The notes: a model not told the origin generated them from the letters alone. A DNA stretch of 64,000 nt from Rhodopseudomonas palustris JSC-3b (GCA_000504425.1 KI632513.1:1772857-1836856), one strand, 5' to 3'; shown: positions 46,408 to 55,690, counted from the stretch's first letter. Translations and numbers: made by a program.

Positions 46408-47748
46408 TTAGCGGATCGTGACCGGCGCCGGCAGCGGCGGCACCGCAGTCGGCGCGGTGCCGGCCGTGGGCGCGATCTGTGCGGTCGGCAACTGGCCTTG
46501 CGGCATCGCACCGGGCGCAGCGGGCGCACCGCCAGCGGGCGCGGCGGCCGGAGCCAGAGCCGGCTGCGGCGGCGTGGCATTGGCGCTGGCGCCGGGCGGC
46601 GGACCACCGGGCAGCACCACCACGCGGGTGCCGACCTTCACGCGATCGAACAGGTCGGACACGTCTTCATTGAGCATGCCGATACAGCCCGAGGACACGA
46701 ACTTGCCGATCGTCGAAGGCTGGTTGGTGCCGTGAATGCGGTACACGGTCGAGCCGAGATACATGGCGCGCGCGCCCATCGGATTGCCCGGACCGCCCGC
46801 CATGAAGCGCGGCAGATAAGGCTGGCGCTCGATCATCTCGGTCGGCGGATGCCAATCCGGCCATTCGGCCTTGCGCGACACCTTTTGCACGCCGTTCCAG
46901 GTAAAACCGTCGCGGCCGACGCGCACGCCGTAGCGGATGGCGCGGCCACCGCCGAGCACGAAATACAGATGGGTGTTGGAGGTATCGACCACGATGGTGC
47001 CGGGCGGCTCCTTGGTCTGGAACGCGACCTCCTGCCGACGCAGATGCGGCGGCAGCTGTTTTGGCGCGTCGAGCTCGGGCTGTTCTTCCGGTGGCAGCGC
47101 CGACACCGACATGGGGCGGCCATTGCCGCCGGGAGCCCCGGCCGCCGGCGCGCCATTGGCCACACCACCCTGCGGAGCACCGCCCACGGCCTCCGGCGGA
47201 CGCAGCGAGCGCGGGTCATCATTGGGCACACCGGCCGCAGCCGGACGGTCGGAATAGATCACCGAGGGCGGTCCGGCCGGACGGCCATAACGCGGATCAT
47301 CGGGCGACAGAATCGGGCCCTGCGGCGCGCCCTGCGCACCCGAATAGGCTGGCGGCGTGGCCGGGCGGCCATAGCGCGGATCATCCGGCGACAAAATCGG
47401 GCCCTGCGGCACCGCGGCCTGCGGCTGCCCCTGCATCGGGGCGCGATCGGAATAGGCCGGCGGCGCGGCGGGGCGGCCATAACGCGGATCGTCCGGCGAC
47501 AGGATCGGGCCCGGCGCTGGCAGCGCCATCGAGCCCGGCCCGCGGCCGCCATCCTCTTCATCGAGCGCATCGAAGTCCGGCATCGCGTCGGGGCGTCGGT
47601 AGTCAGGCGATGCCGCACCGCCAGCATAGGGCGGCGGCGAGGTATAGGTGCCGGGCGCAGGAAGGTTGCTTTGCGCGCTAGCGAGCGTGGCGGCGGCAGC
47701 GCTGCCCGCAAAGGCTGCAAAAACCGTCAAAATGCGTTTGATTGTCAT
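46408..47748 (-). CDS. L,D-transpeptidase (YkuD) with tandem Pro-rich repeats
   Basis: This 446-residue exported enzyme has a signal peptide (MTIKRILTVFAAFAGSAAAA), a long Pro/Gly/Ala linker and a YkuD domain with IHGTNQPSTIGKFVSSGCIGM (catalytic His and Cys). The linker carries three near-identical copies of GPILSPDDPRYGRP spaced about 25-40 residues apart. A second Pro/Ala-rich stretch forms the C-terminus, so the catalytic domain is flanked by flexible segments. The YkuD core is close to that of the gene at 15337. ATG 47748 follows GAAAAG. Confidence 0.92.
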   Translation of the reverse strand: MTIKRILTVFAAFAGSAAAATLASAQSNLPAPGTYTSPPPYAGGAASPDYRRPDAMPDFDALDEEDGGRGPGSMALPAPGPILSPDDPRYGRPAAPPAYSDRAPMQGQPQAAVPQGPILSPDDPRYGRPATPPAYSGAQGAPQGPILSPDDPRYGRPAGPPSVIYSDRPAAAGVPNDDPRSLRPPEAVGGAPQGGVANGAPAAGAPGGNGRPMSVSALPPEEQPELDAPKQLPPHLRRQEVAFQTKEPPGTIVVDTSNTHLYFVLGGGRAIRYGVRVGRDGFTWNGVQKVSRKAEWPDWHPPTEMIERQPYLPRFMAGGPGNPMGARAMYLGSTVYRIHGTNQPSTIGKFVSSGCIGMLNEDVSDLFDRVKVGTRVVVLPGGPPPGASANATPPQPALAPAAAPAGGAPAAPGAMPQGQLPTAQIAPTAGTAPTAVPPLPAPVTIR

Positions 47749-48082
47749 TACTTTTCTATAAACCCCAAGCGACACCGGATCGTATTAGGGGGATTGGCGG
47801 AGGATCACGGCGCATTCAAGACAATTCCAGCGATTCGTGGCGAATTTCATCATAATGTCCGGAACTTGAGCGAATTGTGAAAGCGACCGGCGCCGTGGCG
47901 AAGCGACGCTGACGCTGATCGTCGCGCAAATTTTCGGCAAGGCTGGCGGCCGTTGCGCTATCCTTTACCAGCCTTGATTCGTGGTGCGACCGGCGTCCGC
48001 CACGGCGTTCGGCAGCGTTGTGTTGTCACCGAGTTCCCGTTTGTTTCCAGGATCTTCGCTCCGGCGAAGCGAGACGAGACTG
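47749..48082. other. Divergent region between the L,D-transpeptidase and an Ala/Pro-rich protein
   Basis: No gene is supported in these 334 bases. An in-frame GTG at 47981 could extend the plus-strand gene by 34 residues, but the extension lacks a Shine-Dalgarno and would bury the membrane anchor. The AT-richer part near 47750-47880 probably carries the promoters. Confidence 0.4.
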
Positions 48083-48991
48083 ATGCTTCCCGGACTGCGT
48101 TTTCTGTTTGCGGCCGTTGTCCTGTCGGTGTCGATGCTGGTGTTCGGCCTCGGCGCTGCGGCCTTGCTGCGGGCCTCGCACGACCGTTTTGTGTCCACGC
48201 CAAAAATCCGCTCGGCGCCGCCGCCGCTGCTGGCGCAGCATACCGAGCCGCCCCCCCCGACCCTCAGCCTGCTCCGAGTCGAGCCGCAGCTGGCAGCCCC
48301 CCAAAGCGCCAGCGAGCCGGGCTCCGTCGCCGACAGCGGGGCCGACACGCCGGCAGCGCCGACCATCGCCAGCACGGAAGCGGCGACGCCCGCAGCACCG
48401 CCGCTCGCGACCGACTCTGAGCGCTCGACGCTGACGGCCGAGGATCTCAAGGCTGCGCCGGTCACGGTGCCACCGGCCGCCGCATCGCAGCCGGACAGCC
48501 CTGCCCCAGCGGACAGCATTGCCCAAGCAGATAGCGTTGCCAAAACTGACGACGCGTCCAAGACTGACAACGCATCCAAGACTGACAACGCGGTCAATGC
48601 CGCGGCGACCGAGCCAGCCAAAGCGGCAGATCAGCCCGCAGCAGCCTCCCCGGCCGTGGCCGCGAGCACGCCCACAGCCGCCGAGCCGTCGTCGGAACCG
48701 GCGGCTGTCGCCGCAGCAAGCACCGACGCTGCGCCGGCTGGCAGTGCGGCTCCCGCGGATGCGACACAGCCTGGCGCCGCGCCGAAAACCGAGGATGCTG
48801 CGGCCGTGGCCGCTGTCAGCGAGGAAGCCGTTCCGGTGCCGCCGCGGCTGCCGGCAGCGCGTCCGGTGATCCGCACCAGCAAGCCCAAGGCGCGCCGTGT
48901 CGCGCATAAGCGCAAGCATGTGGTGCGCCGGCGCGTGGCCGTGCCGACCGCCGCCGAGCAGAGCTTCCTGCCCGGCTTCGGCGGCACTTAG
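48083..48991 (+). CDS. Membrane-anchored Ala/Pro-rich protein, function unknown
   Basis: The 302-residue protein has an N-terminal membrane segment (about 3-28, LRFLFAAVVLSVSMLVFGLG) and then an almost entirely low-complexity Ala/Pro/Ser/Asp region. A short repeat (DDASKTDNASKTDNA) lies near residue 160. It ends in a basic Arg/Lys cluster (RTSKPKARRVAHKRKHVVRR) and PAAEQSFLPGFGG-like sequence. It is probably periplasmic and disordered, perhaps reaching through the wall. ATG 48083 is preferred to an upstream GTG. No family recognised. Confidence 0.75.
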   Translation: MLPGLRFLFAAVVLSVSMLVFGLGAAALLRASHDRFVSTPKIRSAPPPLLAQHTEPPPPTLSLLRVEPQLAAPQSASEPGSVADSGADTPAAPTIASTEAATPAAPPLATDSERSTLTAEDLKAAPVTVPPAAASQPDSPAPADSIAQADSVAKTDDASKTDNASKTDNAVNAAATEPAKAADQPAAASPAVAASTPTAAEPSSEPAAVAAASTDAAPAGSAAPADATQPGAAPKTEDAAAVAAVSEEAVPVPPRLPAARPVIRTSKPKARRVAHKRKHVVRRRVAVPTAAEQSFLPGFGGT

Positions 48992-49024
48992 TTTTCAAGA
49001 CAATCCGATCCGACGAAGCCGGCC

Positions 49025-49882
49025 TCAGGCCGGCCCGGTGGCGAGCGCCGGCCCGTCCGGCAGGCCCCATTCCGCCCAGGAGCCGTCGTACAGCGCGGTG
49101 CGATCGACGCCGAGCTGCGCCAAAGCCAGCGTGATCACCGCCGCGGTGACGCCCGAGCCGCAGCTGGTGACGATCGGCCGATCAAGATCGACCTTGGCGG
49201 CGGCAAAGATCGCGCGCAGTTCGTCCGGCGATTTCAGCGTGCCATCGGCGGCGATCAGCTCATTGAACGGCACGTTGAAACTGCCCGGAATCCGGCCCGA
49301 GCGACGGCCCGGCCACGGCTCGGCAACCGCGCCTTCAAAACGCTCGCGCGAGCGGGCATCGACCACCTGCTCAGCGCCGCTGTCGAGATTGGCGATCAGC
49401 TGCTCGATGCGCCGCAGGCGTTCCGGCTCGAATTGCGGCGTCAGGGTTGCGGCGCTGATCGCCGGCGCGCCGCTGGCAACGGCACGGCCCTCGGCCTGCC
49501 ATTTCGCCAGCCCGCCCTCGAGCACCCGCACTTCGGCCAAGCCGTACAGCTTGAACATCCACCAGGCGCGCGGCGCGCCGAGATAGTTACCAGCGTCATA
49601 GACCACCACGCGGCAGCCATCACCGACGCCGAGCGCGCCGACCTGCTGGGCAAACTCCTGCGGCGACGGCACCATATGCGGCAGCGAACTGGTCGGATCG
49701 GCGACCGCATCGATATCGAAGAACGCCGCGCCCGGCAGATGACGCTCGGCAAATTGCTCGGCCGCGGTCGGCGGCCGCATCGCCGGCATTCGATAGGACG
49801 CATCGAGAATGCGCAGCTTGGGATCGTCGAGATGGGCGGCGAGCCAGTCGGTCGAGACCAGCGGAGCGGAAGGGAACGTCAT
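49025..49882 (-). CDS. sseA: Two-domain sulfurtransferase (3-mercaptopyruvate type)
   Basis: The 285-residue protein has two rhodanese domains. The N-terminal one lacks a cysteine (VYDAGNYLGAPRAWWMF). The C-terminal one has the active loop TSCGSGVTAAV, the CGSGVT motif typical of 3-mercaptopyruvate sulfurtransferase rather than the CRxGx[R/T] of thiosulfate rhodanese. It transfers sulfur from 3-mercaptopyruvate to thiols or cyanide. Start ATG. A single-domain rhodanese gene ends 84 bp upstream in the same direction. Confidence 0.93.
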   Translation of the reverse strand: MTFPSAPLVSTDWLAAHLDDPKLRILDASYRMPAMRPPTAAEQFAERHLPGAAFFDIDAVADPTSSLPHMVPSPQEFAQQVGALGVGDGCRVVVYDAGNYLGAPRAWWMFKLYGLAEVRVLEGGLAKWQAEGRAVASGAPAISAATLTPQFEPERLRRIEQLIANLDSGAEQVVDARSRERFEGAVAEPWPGRRSGRIPGSFNVPFNELIAADGTLKSPDELRAIFAAAKVDLDRPIVTSCGSGVTAAVITLALAQLGVDRTALYDGSWAEWGLPDGPALATGPA

Positions 49883-49966
49883 CGGGTTCGTCCATCAGCA
49901 AGGAAAGGACCAGGGCGCGCCGGAACGGATCGCCGCCGATCGACATCGCATGGCGCCGCTGTCGGC

Positions 49967-50386
49967 TCAATCGCTGTTGCGCGGTTTTGGCTGCAGCATT
50001 TCGACCGGGCCCCCGGCCTCGCGCCACGCGGCAAAGCCGCCGGCGATATGGGCCACCGGGCGCAGCCCCATATCCTGCGCGGTCTTTGCCGCCAGTGCCG
50101 AGCGCAGCCCGCCCGCGCAATACAGCACGAATTGCTTGTCCTGCTGGAAGATCGGCTTGGCGTAGGGGCTATCCGGATCGATCCAGAATTCCAGCATGCC
50201 GCGCGTGCAGGAGAATGAACCTGGGATGCGCCCTTCGCGCTCGATCTCACGCGGATCGCGGATATCGACCAGCACCACGTCATCCTGCCCCGCGATCGCG
50301 ATCGCCTCGGCTGCGCTCAGCGTGGTGATCTCGGCATTGGCTTCGGCGAGCAGCGCTTTGATGCCGCGGGTGATGGTCTGAGGCAT
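49967..50386 (-). CDS. Single-domain rhodanese-like protein
   Basis: The 139-residue protein has the rhodanese fold with VVLVDIRDPREIEREGRIPG and the active-site loop VLYCAGGLRSALAA, with Cys as the sulfur acceptor and a CxGGxRS loop. ATG 50386 has AGGAG six bases upstream; a longer frame to 50455 is not family-like. It is followed by the two-domain sulfurtransferase and likely handles sulfane sulfur in the cytoplasm. Confidence 0.88.
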   Translation of the reverse strand: MPQTITRGIKALLAEANAEITTLSAAEAIAIAGQDDVVLVDIRDPREIEREGRIPGSFSCTRGMLEFWIDPDSPYAKPIFQQDKQFVLYCAGGLRSALAAKTAQDMGLRPVAHIAGGFAAWREAGGPVEMLQPKPRNSD

Positions 50387-50450
50387 GGACGCTCCTGTTC
50401 GGTTACTTAGTGCAGACCGTGTTTCTGGCCTTGTCATTCTGTTGGTGCTG

Positions 50451-50544
50451 GTCATTCCGGGGCGCGCGAAGCGCGAACCCGGAAACTCGGTTGAACATCT
50501 CGGGATTCCGGGTTCGCGAGCTATCGCCCGCGCCCCGGAATGAC
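50451..50544 (+). repeat. Dispersed inverted repeat, family C (GTCATTCCGGGG type)
   Basis: A 16-bp perfect inverted repeat (GTCATTCCGGGGCGCG and CGCGCCCCGGAATGAC) flanks the inner complementary blocks CGCGAACCCGG and CCGGGTTCGCG. It is in the gap between the CoxE-like gene end and the rhodanese gene start. Confidence 0.85.
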
Positions 50545-50569
50545 TGGAGGGAGAGGACGCAGCCGCTCC

Positions 50570-51745
50570 CTACCGCACCAGCTCGCGCATGGCGCCTTCC
50601 AGGCCCTCGATCGTGATCGGATACATCCGGCCGGAAAACAGCCGACGGATCAGGATGGTCGATTCCGAATAGTCCCAATGCCGCTGCGCCACCGGATTGA
50701 GCCAGACCGCATGCGGATAGGTCTGCAGCACGCGCTGCAACCACACCGCCCCGGCCTCCTCATTGACATGTTCGACCGAGCCGCCCGGCACCATGATCTC
50801 ATAGGGCGACATCGAGGCATCGCCGACGAACACCACCTTGTAGTCGTGCGGAAACTTATGCAGCACATCCCAGGTCGGCGTGCGATCGCTGAACCGGCGC
50901 TTGTTCTGCTTCCACACGCCCTCATAGAGGCAGTTGTGGAAGTAGAAGTATTCCATGTGCTTGAATTCGCTCTTGGCGGCGGAGAACAGTTCTTCGACCT
51001 GCGCGACATGGGCATCCATCGAGCCGCCGATGTCGAAGAACACCAGCACCTTCACCGCATTGCGCCGCTCCGGCCGCATGTGGACGTCGAGATAGCCGTG
51101 ATTGGCGGTCTCGCGAATGGTGGTGTCGAGATCGAGTTCGTCCGGCGCGCCGGTGCGCGCGAATTTACGCAAGCGGCGCAGCGCAACCTTGATGTTGCGG
51201 ATGCCGAGCTCGACATTGCCGTCGAGGTCCTTGAACTCGCGGCGGTCCCAGACCTTGACCGCGCGGCGATGCCGGCTCTGGTCCTGGCCGATGCGCACGC
51301 CCTCGGGATTATAGCCATAGGCCCCGAATGGTGAGGTGCCGGCGGTGCCGATCCATTTATTGCCGCCCTGGTGCCGTTCCTTCTGCTCCTTGAGCCGCTC
51401 GCGCAGCGTCTCCATCAGCTTGTCCCAGCCCATGGATTCGATCTGCTTCTTCTCCTCCTCCGACAGATATTTTTCGGCGAGCTTTTTCAGCCATTCCGCC
51501 GGAATCTCGGATTTCTCCATCGCTTCCAGCAGATTTTCCAGCCCCTTGAAAACCGTGCCGAACACCCGATCGAATTTGTCGAGATTGCGCTCGTCCTTCA
51601 CCAGCGTCGCGCGCGACAGATAGTAGAAATGCTCGACCGAGTATCCGGCAAGATCGGCGTCGAGCGCTTCCATCAGCGTCAGATATTCGCGCAGCGTAAC
51701 CGGCACCTGCGCATCGCGCAGCGATGTGAAGAACTGAAGGAACAT
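50570..51745 (-). CDS. CoxE-like von Willebrand factor A domain protein
   Basis: The 391-residue cytoplasmic protein opens with FFTSLRDAQVPVTLREYLTLMEAL, a family start for CoxE-like proteins. The C-terminal VWA domain has FFDIGGSMDAHVAQVEELF (MIDAS motif DxGxSM) and VVFVGDASMSPYEI. CoxE proteins work with MoxR-type AAA ATPases as metal- or enzyme-maturation chaperones. A MoxR gene (52088) lies divergently, so they are probably partners. The start is ATG. Confidence 0.9.
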   Translation of the reverse strand: MFLQFFTSLRDAQVPVTLREYLTLMEALDADLAGYSVEHFYYLSRATLVKDERNLDKFDRVFGTVFKGLENLLEAMEKSEIPAEWLKKLAEKYLSEEEKKQIESMGWDKLMETLRERLKEQKERHQGGNKWIGTAGTSPFGAYGYNPEGVRIGQDQSRHRRAVKVWDRREFKDLDGNVELGIRNIKVALRRLRKFARTGAPDELDLDTTIRETANHGYLDVHMRPERRNAVKVLVFFDIGGSMDAHVAQVEELFSAAKSEFKHMEYFYFHNCLYEGVWKQNKRRFSDRTPTWDVLHKFPHDYKVVFVGDASMSPYEIMVPGGSVEHVNEEAGAVWLQRVLQTYPHAVWLNPVAQRHWDYSESTILIRRLFSGRMYPITIEGLEGAMRELVR

Positions 51746-52087
51746 CTATGGTCCCGCGCCTCCGCGATGCACGTTGTTTCTATGCACGTCGTTGTCCTCC
51801 GCTTGGGCCATGGCCGACGGCCGGCGCCTTGCGACGCTTCTGGCCAAAACCCTGCCACGCAGATTGCCAGTCCATGGCAGCGCGTCAAGAGCTGCTCCGC
51901 GCCCTGTGTGCCGAGCGGCATGCCGCGGCCCTCTCTGGACCTCGCCGTCATTTCCATTAGATTGCCAGCTCGCAGCGGCGGCGCAGAACCGCTTGACGCG
52001 GCCACGCCGCGCCGATGTTAGGCTGCACCATCAAGGCGGAGGAGCGCGGGTTTTCCGCTCGGCGAAACAAGACAGGGCACACTTCGG
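51746..52087. other. Divergent region between the CoxE-like and MoxR genes
   Basis: No gene is seen in these 342 bases. It carries promoters for both partners. There is a long G/C-rich stretch from 51780 to 52060 but no recognised repeat or RNA. Confidence 0.4.
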
Positions 52088-52930
52088 ATGAAATTCACCG
52101 GCACTCAGAACTACGTCGCCACCGATGACCTCAAGGTCGCCGTCAACGCCGCGATCGTGCTCGAACGACCGCTGCTGGTGAAAGGCGAGCCCGGCACCGG
52201 CAAGACGGTGCTGGCCGAGGAAGTGGCCAAGGCGCTCAATGCGCCGCTGCTGACCTGGCACATCAAATCGACCACCAAGGCGCAGCAGGGCCTGTATGAG
52301 TACGACGCAGTGTCGCGGCTGCGCGACAGCCAGCTCGGCGACCCGCGGGTGTCGGACATCCGCAACTACATCAAGCGCGGCAAGCTGTGGGAGGCGTTCA
52401 CCAGCGAGCAGCGGCCGGTGCTGCTGATCGACGAGATCGACAAGGCCGACATCGAGTTTCCCAACGACCTGTTGCTCGAACTCGATCGCATGGAGTTTCA
52501 CGTTTACGAGACCGGCGAGACCATTCGCGCCGCGCGCCGCCCGATCCTGGTGATCACCTCCAACAATGAAAAGGAACTGCCCGACGCGTTCCTGCGCCGC
52601 TGCTTCTTCCACTACATCAAGTTCCCCGATGCCGAGACCATGCACCAGATCGTCGATGTGCACTTCCCGGGCATCAAGCAGCGGCTGGTGCAGGAAGCGC
52701 TCAAAATCTTCTTCGAGGTGCGCGACGTGCCGGGCCTGAAGAAGAAGCCGTCGACCTCGGAACTGCTCGATTGGCTGAAACTGCTGCTCAATGAAGACAT
52801 GTCGCCGGAACAGCTGCGCGAACGCGACCCGCGCAAGCTGATCCCGCCGCTGCATGGCGCGCTGTTGAAGAACGAACAGGACGTGCATCTGTTCGAGCGG
52901 CTGGCGTTCCTCAGCCGCCGCGAGGTCTGA
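52088..52930 (+). CDS. MoxR-family AAA+ ATPase
   Basis: The 280-residue AAA+ protein has Walker A GEPGTGKTVL (residues 32-41), Walker B LLIDEIDKAD, sensor VITSNNEKELPDAFLRRC with the arginine finger, and a helical lid (KKKPSTSELLDWLKLLL). MoxR proteins act as chaperone/unfolding modules for VWA-domain partners. The divergent CoxE-like gene is the obvious partner. The start is ATG. Confidence 0.94.
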   Translation: MKFTGTQNYVATDDLKVAVNAAIVLERPLLVKGEPGTGKTVLAEEVAKALNAPLLTWHIKSTTKAQQGLYEYDAVSRLRDSQLGDPRVSDIRNYIKRGKLWEAFTSEQRPVLLIDEIDKADIEFPNDLLLELDRMEFHVYETGETIRAARRPILVITSNNEKELPDAFLRRCFFHYIKFPDAETMHQIVDVHFPGIKQRLVQEALKIFFEVRDVPGLKKKPSTSELLDWLKLLLNEDMSPEQLRERDPRKLIPPLHGALLKNEQDVHLFERLAFLSRREV

Positions 52931-53075
52931 TCAACGAAAGGTCTGACCGCCGCTCCGCGCTGGCGCCCGGGAAAGCTGGGCGCTGGCTGCACGGCTCACA
53001 TGCGGCGCCCTCGCCAAGGGGCGAGCTGGTCTCGTTGTGCCGCTTGACTGCGTGGGGTTCAGGAACTGGCCGATC

Positions 53076-53384
53076 TTAAGAGCCGGCGCGGGCGCCCTTC
53101 AGCGACGGCGTCGCCTGGATTTCGAACGGCAGGTCATCGGTCCACTGCGGACGCAGCAGCACCTGGCAGCCTTTCTCGAACGGCAGCATGCCGACCTGAC
53201 GATCATCCTGAAGAATTTCGATCGCCCAGTTGCGAGAGGCATGCGGGTGCTTTTGCACCAGCCGCCGGATCACGGTCGCAGCGAACAAGGTCGCGTCGAT
53301 ATCGTCATCGAGCGCCGCCCCGTCATGGCCGGGACCATCTACGCGGTTGATGGGGTCGCGAACGTGAAAGCGATAGAAAGGCAT
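53076..53384 (-). CDS. DUF6894-type small protein
   Basis: The 102-residue cytoplasmic protein starts MPFYRFHVRDP, resembling the family pattern MPRYFFHVRDG. A region rich in Asp (DGAALDDDIDATLFAATVI) follows and ends with VLLRPQ and DLPFEI. Members are abundant in Bradyrhizobium and Rhodopseudomonas with unknown function. ATG 53384 was chosen. An FNR/FixK-like sequence (ATGAT-GTGC-ATCAA) lies 34 bp upstream. Confidence 0.65.
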   Translation of the reverse strand: MPFYRFHVRDPINRVDGPGHDGAALDDDIDATLFAATVIRRLVQKHPHASRNWAIEILQDDRQVGMLPFEKGCQVLLRPQWTDDLPFEIQATPSLKGARAGS

Positions 53385-53856
53385 GGCGCTAGTACACACG
53401 GCCCCGGCGCCAAGAAAATGATGTGCATCAAATCACTTGCCCGTAGAATTCGCAGGGTGAACGCCCTGCGCCGCTGTGCTGGCGGGTTCCGAGCCGCCTT
53501 GCGCGGGCGCGGCTGAGCGACCGCGCCAGCGATTGCACGACCGCCACTTGCCATCGCCAGGCGGTGCCAACGCCGAGCGGTCGCGATGCCGCGCCCTGCT
53601 CGCCGCTTGGTGCTGCCGCCACTGCCAAACCCGTCGTCCGGTCGGCGCGATCCGATCACGCGCAAATTTTGCTGATTCCATTTTGCCGATATTTGCGCGC
53701 TTCGTTCGCAGCAATCGCGCCTGCGTTCGCGGTACGGAAGTCCTGCACAACCGACGCGGTCATTTCAGACATTTTCGCGCGCTTCGTTACTTAACTATTT
53801 CTCCAACAAACTGGCCGATCTTGGCGCGCAAGACGACGCAGGAAGCGAAATCATCA
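53385..53856. other. Long leader between the DUF6894 gene and the HerA-type gene
   Basis: No gene is supported in these 472 bases, although the HerA frame stays open to 53476 without family content. The FNR/FixK-like sequence lies at 53418-53431. The last 150 bases are AT-richer and hold the likely promoter. Confidence 0.4.
53418..53431. promoter_or_regulatory. Candidate FNR/FixK-like box
   Basis: ATGAT-GTGC-ATCAA matches nine of the ten conserved bases of TTGAT-N4-ATCAA. It is 34 bp upstream of the DUF6894 start and 425 bp upstream of the HerA-type gene. FixK/FNR regulation is common in this family. Confidence 0.3.
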
Positions 53857-55602
53857 ATGTCTGATCTCACCACGACAGCACCTTTCGGGACCGTGATCTC
53901 CGTGCGCGGATCGCTCGCGCGGATCGGCCTTTATGCCAACGCAACGATGACGCTTGCGCAGATGCGCGCCACGGTCGGCCGCTTCATCAGCATTCGCGCG
54001 GGCACCAGCTCGATCATTGCGACCATCACCGAAGTATCGTGCGAGGATCTGCCAGCGGGCGGCCAATTCGTGGCCTGTGCGTCGGTCGATCTGCTGGGTG
54101 AGATCACTTACGGAGCGCGTCCCAAGTTTCAGCGCGGCGTCACCACCTATCCGACCATCGGCGATGCCGTCCAACTGATCACCAGCGACGAGCTGCGCAC
54201 CGTTTACGCGCCGAATGGCTCCGACCAGATCGATGTCGGCACGCTGCAGCAGGACCCTTCGGTGATCGCCTATGTCGATATCGAGGAACTGCTGTCCAAG
54301 CATTTTGCGGTGCTCGGCTCGACCGGCGTCGGCAAATCGACCGGCGTGTCGCTGCTGCTCAATGAAATTCTGAAGTCGCGACCCAATCTGCGCATCTTCC
54401 TGCTCGACGTGCACAACGAATATGGCCGCTGCTTCGGCGAACGCGCGATGGTGATCAATCCGCGCAATCTGAAGCTGCCGTTCTGGCTGTTCAATTTCGA
54501 CGAGATCGTCGATGTGCTGTTCGCCGGCCGCCCCGGCGTGCCGGAAGAACTCGACATTCTGGCCGAAGTGATCCCGCTGGCGAAAGGCATCTACACCCAG
54601 TACCAGAACGCCGACCGCATCGGCTTGAAGCGCATCGATCCCAAGGCCAGCGGCTACACCGCCGATACGCCGGTGCCGTACCGGCTGGTCGATCTGATTT
54701 CGCTGATCGACGAGCGGATGGGCAAGCTCGAGAACCGTTCCTCGCGCATCATCTATCACAAGCTGATCTCGCGCATCGAAACGGTGCGCAACGACCCGCG
54801 CTACGCCTTCATGTTCGACAACGCCAATGTCGGCGGCGACACCATGGCGGAAGTGATCAGCTATCTGTTCCGGCTGCCCGCCAATGGCCGGCCGATGACC
54901 ATCATGCAGCTCGCCGGCTTCCCGGCCGAGGTGGTGGATTCGGTGGTGTCGGTGCTGTGCCGCATGGCGTTCGACTTCGGGCTGTGGAGCGATGGCGTGT
55001 CGCCGCTGCTGTTCGTGTGCGAAGAAGCGCATCGCTACGCGGCGGCCGATCGCAGCATCGGCTTTGGCCCGACCCGCAAAGCGGTGTCGCGCATTGCCAA
55101 GGAAGGCCGCAAATATGGCGTCTATCTCGGCCTGGTGACGCAGCGCCCGGCCGAACTCGACGCCACTATCCTCTCGCAATGCAACACGCTGTTCGCGATG
55201 CGGCTTGCCAATGATCGCGACCAGGCGCTGCTGCGCTCGGCAGTGTCCGATGCCGCGGCCAATCTGCTGTCGTTCGTGCCCTCGCTCGGCACCCGCGAAG
55301 TGCTGGCGTTCGGCGAAGGCGTGGCGCTACCGACCCGGCTGCGCTTCAAGGAAGTGCCAGCCCATCAATTGCCGCGCAGCGATGCCGCGATTTCGACGAT
55401 GCCCTCGCTGTCGGGGCATGACATGCGGTTCGTCGATGCGGTGCTGGAGCGCTGGCGCGGCGCGACCATGCATCGTGATGTGCCGAACGATCCGATCATC
55501 GCCGACCGCCCGGCCGCACGGACCATGGACGCACCGATGCTGCAGCCCGCGCTCGGCCTCGACCCGGATCGGTTCTCGCTGTTGAAGAAGCCGCTGCGCT
55601 AA
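53857..55602 (+). CDS. HerA-type (DUF87) ATPase
   Basis: The 581-residue protein belongs to the HerA/FtsK superfamily. A small N-terminal beta-barrel (HAS-barrel, residues 10-130) precedes Walker A GSTGVGKST (154-162), FLLDVHNEYGRC, and Walker B LLFVCEEAHRY. The C-terminal VSRIAKEGRKYGVYLGLVTQ and TLFAMRLANDRDQALL complete the ATPase. HerA works as a hexameric DNA translocase. Here there is no NurA or Sir2-type partner next to it, so its role is open. ATG 53857 follows AGGAAG. Confidence 0.88.
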   Translation: MSDLTTTAPFGTVISVRGSLARIGLYANATMTLAQMRATVGRFISIRAGTSSIIATITEVSCEDLPAGGQFVACASVDLLGEITYGARPKFQRGVTTYPTIGDAVQLITSDELRTVYAPNGSDQIDVGTLQQDPSVIAYVDIEELLSKHFAVLGSTGVGKSTGVSLLLNEILKSRPNLRIFLLDVHNEYGRCFGERAMVINPRNLKLPFWLFNFDEIVDVLFAGRPGVPEELDILAEVIPLAKGIYTQYQNADRIGLKRIDPKASGYTADTPVPYRLVDLISLIDERMGKLENRSSRIIYHKLISRIETVRNDPRYAFMFDNANVGGDTMAEVISYLFRLPANGRPMTIMQLAGFPAEVVDSVVSVLCRMAFDFGLWSDGVSPLLFVCEEAHRYAAADRSIGFGPTRKAVSRIAKEGRKYGVYLGLVTQRPAELDATILSQCNTLFAMRLANDRDQALLRSAVSDAAANLLSFVPSLGTREVLAFGEGVALPTRLRFKEVPAHQLPRSDAAISTMPSLSGHDMRFVDAVLERWRGATMHRDVPNDPIIADRPAARTMDAPMLQPALGLDPDRFSLLKKPLR

Positions 55603-55690
55603 GCTGACGGACGGCACTGCGGCGCCGTCTTGCATTCGTGGAAGCACCGAACGAGACTGACCTTCGTCAGCCCTCGTCGGATGCTTCATC

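Noticed and set aside
53854-55179. Minus-strand frame of over 400 codons opposite the HerA-type gene
   Set aside because: It mirrors the codon periodicity of the real gene and has no recognisable domain.
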